A program made the position numbers and the translations under genes. 64,000 bases of DNA, taken from Dendrobium chrysotoxum (taxonomy: Eukaryota > Streptophyta > Magnoliopsida > Asparagales > Orchidaceae). Positions 35,501 through 44,300 of this stretch are shown here, piece after piece (the first letter of the stretch is position 1; every line of letters begins with the position of its first letter). The DNA is taken from NCBI GenBank assembly GCA_019925795.1, contig CM034307.1, forward strand, positions 62,186,864 to 62,250,863. The letters are read 5' to 3'. The notes beneath the pieces were generated by a model. That model saw only the letters and a program-made list of their open reading frames with translations. It made no database searches and was not told the origin of the DNA.

Positions 35501-38500
35501 ATTTCACTGCTTTCTGGGTTAATCGGGATAATGGCATTGCAATTTGAGAAAACCCCTCCACGAATCTCCTGTAATAACCAGCAAGGCCCAGAAAACTCCT
35601 CACCTCTGAAACTGTAGTTGGTCTTGGCCAATCTGAAATGGCTTGAACTTTATTGTGATCCACTGAAATTCCTTCTCCACTAATCACATGTCCAAGAAAA
35701 TTTATACTGTTCAACCAAAATTCACAACAACAACAACAACATCAAGCCTTTATCCCACTACGTGGGGTCGGCTACATGAATCCTTTTTCTCCATTGTGTC
35801 CTGTTAAAAGTCAAATTCTCGTTTAAATCTAATAAAGAAAGATCATTTCTAATATTTTCTAACCAAGTCTTTTTAGGTCTACCTCTACCTTTCTTAACAT
35901 AAGTCAAATCTAAGACCTCTACTTTCCTAACCGGGTCATCGGGAGGCCGCCGTTTTACGTGACCAAACCATCTAAGACGACTCTCTCTAATCTTATCTTC
36001 CACTGGAGCTACTCCAACTTTTTCACGAATATGCTCATTTCGTATCCTATCTCTAAGGGTAAAGCCACTCATCCACCTGAGCATCCTCATCTCTGCAACA
36101 CTTAACTTAGAATTATGCTTCTCTTTTAATGGCCAACATTCGGCACCATAAAGCATTGCAGGTCTCACCACCATCTTATAGAATTTTCCCTGAAGTTTGA
36201 GGGGTACTTTTCTATCACACAATAAGCCTGATGCATTCCTCCACTTCAACCATCCAACTTGGATTCTGCTGATAATATCCCCATCTATATCACCATCACT
36301 CTGAACAATAGATCCAAGATATCTAAAACGTGTACTCTTATTAATGACTTGATCGGCCAAAGTCACAATGCCCTCACTAGGTCTATTATTACTAAAATTA
36401 CACTCCATATATTCCGTTTTAGATCTACTCAAGCGAAAACCTTTAGACTCTAAGGTTGACCTCCACAATTCTAGTTTACCTTCAACTCCTTCTCTAGTCT
36501 TATCAACAAGAAGAATATCATCAGCAAAAAGCATACACCAAGGTACATCCTCTTGCAAATGTCTAGTGAGAACATCCATGACTAAAGCAAAAAGATATGG
36601 GCTTAAGGCTGATCCTTAATGTAATCCAACCGAAATAGGGAAATACTTGGTCAAACCACCTTGTGTTTGAACACAAGTAATAGCTCCTGCATACATATCT
36701 TTAATGATTTGAATATAAGCGTTATTAACTCTTTTCTTTTCAAGAACTCTCCATAGCACTTCTCTTGGAACTTTATCATATGCTTTTTCTAAATCAATAA
36801 ATATCATATGTAAACCTTCTTATTCTCTCTATATTTCTCCATCAAACCTCTTAATAAATGTATGGCTTCCATAGTAGACCTACCCGGCATGAATCCAAAT
36901 TGATTTTGAGAAACATTAGTATCACGCCGCAACCTATGCTCCATAACTCGTTCCCATAGTTTTAAAGTATGACACATTTTGAAAATTTTGCATACAACTT
37001 ATTCTCCTTTAATGTTTGCAACACTGCCTGTAAATGACTAGAATAACTCTCTTTATCTCTTGAATAGATCAAGATATCATCAATGAACACAATTACAAAT
37101 ATGTCCAGGAATGGCTTAAAAATTCTGTTCATTAAATCCATAAATACAGCTGGTGCATTTGTTACTCCAAATGGCATTACCACAAACTCATAGTGGCCAT
37201 ATCTGGTTCTGAAAGCTGTCTTTGCTATATCTTCTTCCTTGATCCGTAGCTGATGGTATCCAGATCTCAAATCAATTTTAGAGAAAACTGTAGCTCCCTC
37301 CAGTTGATCAAAAAGATCATCAATTCTGGGCAATGGATATTTATTCTTAACAGTAAGCTTATTCAGTTCTCTGTAATCTATGCACATTCTGAAGCTCCCA
37401 TCTTTCTTCTTTACAAACAGCACTGGAGCTCCCCATGGTGAGGAACTTGGCATCATAAATCCCTTATCTAGCAATTCCTGTAACTGACTTTTCAGCTTCT
37501 GCAACTCTTTAACTGCCATCCTGTAAGGTGCCCTTGCCACTGGTTCTGAACCTAGTATCAACTCAATAGTGAAATCTATTTCCCTTTCTGGTGGTAATCC
37601 TGGCAAATCATCCAAAAATACCTCTGGATATTCGTTGATTACAGGTATATCTTTCAATTCTTTAACTTATTTGTATCCTTTACTTGAGCAAGAAAACACT
37701 GACATCCCTTGGATACAAATTTACATGCTTTTATATAAATGATTATCATTGATGAAACTCCTCTCTCTCCATAGAATTTCAACTCTTTTTCTCCAGTCAA
37801 ATTAAATTTTACAATTTTCTTGTTGCAATCAATAATCACAAAGTGTTTTGATAACCAATCCATTACCAATATCATATCAAACTCTTGCAATGGCAGAACA
37901 TTTATTTTGAAAGTCACTTGACATACACCATTTACATTCATAATAAATCCATTTGGCATTAAAACTTCCAAAATTACATTTGTCTCATAAACATTCAGTC
38001 CAATTGTTTTAACAAATTCCTCTGAAATGAAGGAGTGTGAAGCTCCCGTATCAAAAAGAATTCGTACAGACTTTCCTTGCATCGTGATCACACCTATAAA
38101 AGTTACATAAAAAAATAACATAAACATACATTATTCCTTGAATAATACTTTCATAATACAAATTTATTCATTTTTTCATTTCTATCACCTGTAATCACTT
38201 CAGGTGATTCCTTAGCATCCTTCTGAGTCAATGCATATACTCTAGGTAGAGTATTCTGTCGGCTTTGACTTGATCCTGGAGTAGAAGCAGCTGATTCTAC
38301 TGTTCTTGGTCTTCCAACATTCTTCTGAGATTCAGTATTCATTCTTGACTCTCCTGCTGGTCTTTGCCCCAAAGTAGGATAATTCTTGGCTATGTGACCT
38401 GGTTGATGGCACCAGAAGCAAGTATTTGTACCTGATAAACTTTCTCCTTTATGTTGTCTTCCACACTTGCTGCAACTGTTTACACTTGAACTATCACTGC

Positions 38501-41322
38501 TACTAGACTTTGATTTCTTCCAATTAAACTTTCCAGTTTGTGAAAGAGGTTTGCTGCTATGAAAATCCTGTGAAGTTCCCATAACCTCACCACTCTTTCT
38601 TTTCTGAAAATCACGTCTCCTTTGAGTGTTTAGCAGGTCCATTTCTATTCTTCTAGCCCTTTTCACCAGCACTTTATAATCTTCAATTCCAAATGGAATA
38701 AGAGGCTGTCTAATTGCATCCTTCAATCCTGCTAAAAATCGATTACACTGTTCTTCTGCAGTATGGATTAAGTGAGGGGCATATCTGGATAATGTTGTAA
38801 ATTCAGCTTCATATTGCATAACTGATTTATCTCCCTGCACCAGTCTCACAAACTTATCCTGCATTTGCCTCCTTACAGAAGGAGGTACGAACCAATCTCT
38901 AAACAATTTTGTAAAATCATCCCACTTGATTTGCATGTCTTGAATCCCTCCAGTTTTACTTTTATGCTGACCTCTCCAACACCTTTCTGCTTCTCCATCA
39001 AGAGCAAAAACTGCCAAGGAGACTTTCCTCTCCTCTGGACAAAACATTCCTTCTAAAATCTTTTCAATTCTCAGTAACCAATTTTCAGCTTCAATTGGTC
39101 CCTCAACTCCCTTGAATAGTGGTGGTCTCATATCTTGAAATAATTTGAGATACTTATCCATAGGTATTCCACCACCACTATTACTTCCTGATGGTTGATT
39201 CCTTGAGTCTTGAATCATTTGAGCCATAGCTGTCATGATTTGTGTTAATGCATCAGGATTAACATTTACATTAGGTACTGGCCTTTCTACTTCCCTCTCT
39301 TCTTCAGAATCATTTTGATTCCTGCTTCAATAACATATTCATTTCACATTAAATCTCTAAGTCATTTAAATCATCCTAATGGTCTTCCAGTACAATTCAT
39401 ATCTAAATTTGGCTCTGATACCACTTTTGTCACGACCCGGCCCGGATACTCGAATTAACGAGGCGGGAACTAAGGTCAGACGGTAGGATCTAAACAATTC
39501 ATAAGTATAATAACATAAAACAGTAAATTCTCCTTAATCAGCGGAAGAGCCATTAACTAAAAGTTTTCAAATACTTTCACATTCATTTCAGATGAAAATT
39601 TACCTGTGATCAGAAGCACGTCGTCTTCTATAGACGAACTCTTCTCTTTCTGCCATTTATAAATCTTTGACAATTTATCTGAAACAATTAAATTCATGGT
39701 TTGAGTTTACTAAGTAAACTCAGTAGGTAACTGCTCTACATGAACATACTTTATTTACAATATTCATTTAATCTTTAATATGCATCTTATCCTTTCAGTA
39801 ACTTTCTTATTTGCATTTCATGTATGCATTTTCAGTCATATTCCTTTAAACATTGTAAAGCTTTAATATTTATGCCTTTTCCCATTTAAGTTTTACAGGA
39901 GCACCGTCTTAGTGTACCCAAAGGTACATCCATTTCCTTTTTCATGCACGGGTACGTTGCTTCCCCAGCCAGTACCATACGGGAGTGACTCCTGTAATTT
40001 GCATGCATATCCTTTTCCCTTTTTATCTTTCATCAGTTATACTTTTATTTAATATATAATTCACATTTGTATAGTTCAATTAGGAGATATAGATTTAATG
40101 TTATCATATCAATCTTCTCCTGAGTCATCTCTTACTTTAACATGAAAAGTGATTGCAGTAAATACTTTAACATTTAACATGAATGCAGTAAATAAAAAGT
40201 TCAATAAGAAAATCTATATATAATGAATTGATTTACCAACTTTGATCCTTTAAAATCCTCGATCCTTGGAGCAATCTCAACTTAGAATTTCCTTGTTGGA
40301 AATTCTACAACTTTCCTAGCATTATAAACTTCCATCAAAATGTGCTTATAAATTAAATTGAACTAATATTGCATGTAAAAGTCACTTACAAAAAGAAAAT
40401 GGGGATTTCTCAAAATCCCTAAATTCTTCTCTCCTCCAAAATTCTTTCTTTTCGCTTACAATTCTCCCTTTTTCCCTTTAGAAATTATCCTTTACTTTAG
40501 GTGAAGCAAAATAATATAATTTATAGGAAAATTTTGGAAAGAACACAAACAAACCTTCTTCCCTCTTCTTCTCGATCGTTCCTCTCTTTTCGTTGAACTT
40601 TCTCTCAAATTAGCACTTCTTTAACGGTAGGAACGAAAAGGAATGATTAATTCTTATGCTTAAAGGGAATCATTTGCTAAAATTAGAAAAACAAAGCTTA
40701 CCTCACTCTCCCGCACGAAGCCCTCTGTCCGCCCGTCGCTCTGTTCGCGATCTGCACAGTAACGACCCCCTGTTGGGGTCGCGACTCCTTTTATTAGGAG
40801 GATGGCCGGTTCGGGTGAACCGGCCCAGCCAACGGTTTATTACAGGTTACAACTTCAATATTGTCACAACCCGGCCCGGTTAGCTCGTGTAAACGAGGCG
40901 GGAACGGAATCGGACATTCGTAACATTTCAATAGTCTTATAACAAGCATTTAATAAATCTAAAAGACGTCACAATACACTAAAAGTGCCTCTAAATTTTT
41001 CCAAACATACAAAATAACTTTCTTATCATGTCATATCATCAAGAGAGGATTCATATGTACAAAGGTGGCTTTCAAAATCTAAAACATGCTAAACCACCCA
41101 AAAATATAAACTACAGCTAAGAAGAAAACAACAAAAGAACCTGTCAACCAGTGTACGACGACTGTATGTGAACCTTAGGTTGTTAGCCATTTCTTGCAGC
41201 AAGTTCTCCTAAAATTTTTCCAACATAAGGGAGTGAGCTAGAGCTTAAAAGGAAAACTCTAATCCTCACATTTTCACATGCCTTTAAAAATTTTGATATT
41301 ATAAACCAAAAGAGCAATGCCT

Positions 41323-41356
<34 letters not shown>

Positions 41357-44300
41357 CATGCCATGCTAATGTCACATATATTTCATGTATCATAGGTTTG
41401 TGTGCTTCATCAATGCTTCATAAAGGTCATATGTTCATAATGCCACATAAATATCTCAATATTATATAAGTGTCTCAATGCCATAAGTATCTCAATGTTA
41501 CATAAGTATCTCAATGCCACATAAAATGTCTCAATATTATCTAAGTGTCTCAATGCCATAAGTATCTCAATGTCACATAAGTGTTTAAATGCCACAATGT
41601 CACATAAGTATTTCAATGCCATATAAGTATCTCAATGTCACATAAGTGTTTCAATGTAATTGTCTCAATGCCATAAGTATCTATACAACCGTACCGGAGT
41701 ACCATGGGTGTACTGATCAGGTACACAACATCTTTTGACCATTTATTTCTTTTTCTCTTTTTCCCCAAAAGAGTCATATTGTTCCCGTATCTCTCATAAG
41801 AACTATCTTTTAAAAAAAAACATATTTGTGCTTTCGCACCATATTTGATACTCCGCTTTCAACATACACAATCAATTGCATAAGCATATATTTATAACTC
41901 TTTCCATATAGGGGTATCTATGAAATGTGTAGCCCCAACAACTAGTCATCATGGATATGAAATAAGAAAAGATGCTTAGGATGTTAAACATAACCAACAC
42001 AAAATAAACAATGCATTTGATCAATTGCCATATCGAAAGGTTTCACTTGCCACATTACTTTATGTATGAAATAAAGTATGTATCAAAAGAGTTTACTTGC
42101 CATATCACTTTAATTAACAACATGTCCCTTTTTGTAACAACATGACATTTTCCATCCAAGAAACAAGTAAGATACATGGAAACAATTAAGTACATAAAGA
42201 AATATGAACATGTAGGAAAAGAGATTCCTACCTCAAGCACTTTGAATTGAAAGCTTTCACTTCACCACCAACCTATCATTACTTCTTCTTCTTTTCCAAA
42301 CCTAAGAAAAATATCACAACATAAATCTCTTAAGCTACAATTCAAACCACTAAGATACACTAATTCTACATATGCCATTTTACTTATTTTCTTCCTACTC
42401 AATGTCATTTATGAAATCTTTATCATAACTAGCATTTATTCATACCTCACTTCCCCTCCATTTCCCTAACATATATCCTAATTAACATTAATTATTTTCA
42501 GATTTAGAAAAACTAAAATTTTGAAAATAGTAATTTTTCTAAATTTTATCATTTTTCATGCTAAAATCTCTTATATACCTAACCCATAGTTAGGATATGA
42601 TTAATTTCAAATTTCTTTTCATAAAAATTTAGGAAAATAGAAAGTTTCATAAAACCCTAAAATTTTCTCCATATACTTATTCCTAGAGTAATGTACAACA
42701 TCATTTAAGAAAACCTTTTCAAAGAAATTAATTTTTGGAAAATGCCCTAACTTAGGAACCTCAAAATTGTTGAGTAAAATTGCTTTTTTCCTATGTGAAA
42801 CTCCTTCCCCTATGTTCTTCTAATATTCTTTGTAACAAAATTTTAAATTTGAGAAACCCTAATTTTTTAAACATAAAATTTTTCCATAAAACTTTAATTT
42901 GTAAGCATAAAAACGTTTCTAATCATAAGGGAAATCATTATTGTAAAGAGATTTTGGAGGAAACAACATATGGAAGAAACCCTAATTTTGAACTTTGAAA
43001 ATCCTTTAAGGAGATTTCATATTTCAAGGAGAAAACAACTTCCCTAATCCTTCCCTATAGAAACCTTTGAGTTTGAGAAAACCCTAAAAATCTTTCTTAA
43101 GAAAATCGTTTTCAAAAACTAGGACTAGCTAAAAACAAACATACCTTAACTTATCCTAAGCCTTCCCCTTCGATTTCTCCTAAGACCACCGCCGGAAAAG
43201 CCGCCGGCCGCCGCCTCCGCCAAGCTCCCGTCGCCCCTCCTCTCATCTCTCGTCGCCCCTCCTCTTCTCTCTCACTTGCTCTCTTCCTTCGGCCGAAACA
43301 AGACACAAGGGACCGAAATGAATTCGGTCCCTTAGGTGGAGAGGGCTTAAGAGGAGTTTTGAGAGGCAATTGACACATGTGTCCTTCCTCATATAATTTT
43401 CCTTAAGAATTACTAAGGGCAAAATGGTCACAATGTCTAAAAATTACTTAAAACACCTTTAACAATTTTTAATTTACAAACCGCGCAAAATTTGCTATAA
43501 GTTCTTTATATCATTTTGATCGAAATTTCGTGCCGAATTTAATAAAATTTATTTCGTAAATTTCCGACAACTTTGAAATTTTGCCTAGATTCGTTGCGGC
43601 GCATCGAAATGCGTGCAACGCTTCCGATTGAAATTTTCGGGTTTTACAATTTTACAGAACATTTTTGCTTATTTAATCCTGGCTTGTGTTAGACCTATTG
43701 GAAGAGGCGATGTGGTCCTTGTTGTGGAAGATGGCTTTGTAAGCAGGACATGGTGGCAACAGCTAGATAGGAGGCGTTTGATGGCGGCAAGGAAGAGGAT
43801 GGTCAGTGGAAACATGAGAGCAGATAGGGGGTTGGCTTTGCATGAAATCGAGAGCAAGAGGGTCATGAGATTGCGTGAGATGTGAGGGAGAAATAATAAA
43901 TAGGTTCTAATTTGGAGTAATATTATTTTAATATTTTTGTTAAAAAATATCCTATTCCTAAATAATATGAGGCTCACGACTCATACATCTTGAGTGAGGC
44001 GCCCCCACAATATATGAGACATATGCCTCACATAAAAGTTCATGAGGCGCATGCCTCAAGGCAAAATTATCCAAAAAGCGTTGAAGCGTGCCTCAAATTG
44101 CACAATTTTAAATCATGATATTATATGCATGATTAGATCTATCCCTTTTTGCACGTTTTAATGATTGAGTTTGTTTTTTTTTGTGTGATACTATGACATC
44201 TATCACAATAAAGGGTGAAAACTTGTCCGCAGCTGAATTATGATAGAATTTCCCGGCTATAACTAGGTGAAATTTGGCGCCTTTTGCGTGACTACTGTAG

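Larger units (their letters stand above)
31982..40844 (-). mobile_element. Ty3/gypsy element, Tekay/Del-like chromovirus, two LTRs, defective
   Basis: The 3' LTR is 31982-33435, the internal region 33436-39427 and the 5' LTR 39428-40844. The LTRs are TG...CA and nearly identical. The flanks GATTA (31977-31981) and GGTTA (40845-40849) agree at 4 of 5 bases. Coding order on the minus strand is gag, protease, RT, RNase H, integrase and chromodomain-like tail. Lesions include a lost gag start, a mutated zinc-knuckle Cys, a frameshift between protease and RT, a LINE in RT, a stop in RNase H and a stop in the C-terminal tail. It is the only two-LTR element with full pol in the window and is antisense to the host gene. 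Confidence 0.95.
40862..43648 (-). mobile_element. Solo LTR, 2.8 kb, gypsy type
   Basis: Begins TGTCACAACCCGGCCCGG and ends GGGTTTTACA. It is homologous over its last 200 bp and its GC-rich block to 61538-63660 and to 26974-29299. The flanks are AATAT and ATTTT, not a clean target duplication. It carries a 20-bp-unit minisatellite (41430-41690) that makes it longer than its relatives. It sits 17 bp from the gypsy element, in the same TIR element. Confidence 0.75.
31422..44115. mobile_element. TIR-bounded DNA element copy 2, split by a gypsy element and a solo LTR
   Basis: Its ends are GGTTTAAAATTGTGCAA (31422) and TTGCACAATTTTAAATC (to about 44115), an inverted pair. Its pieces are 31422-31981, 40845-40861 and 43649-44115, together about 1,040 bp, close to the 910 bp of copy 1 (1173-2080). 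Shared landmarks in the same order are AGGTATTGAGA near the start, an acidic-tail-like region (31790-31900), and GAGGCG/GCCTCA motifs near the other end (43990-44090). The superfamily assignment to hAT is tentative. The 43613-43885 frame lies across an LTR junction and is not called. Confidence 0.6.

Noticed and set aside
33573..39236. The gypsy as an active, autonomous element
   Set aside because: Stops, a frameshift, a LINE in RT and a broken zinc knuckle rule this out.
41410..41622. Repetitive antisense frame resembling a short-repeat protein
   Set aside because: A direct translation of the 20-bp minisatellite in a solo LTR.
41430..41690. CRISPR-like or satellite array
   Set aside because: Units are adjacent and imperfect without unique spacers, and the genome is a plant's; it is a minisatellite in an LTR.
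43613..43885. 90-codon frame ending in an Arg-rich segment
   Set aside because: Crosses the end of a solo LTR into the TIR element; no recognised domain. It could contain a transposase scrap, but I cannot show that.
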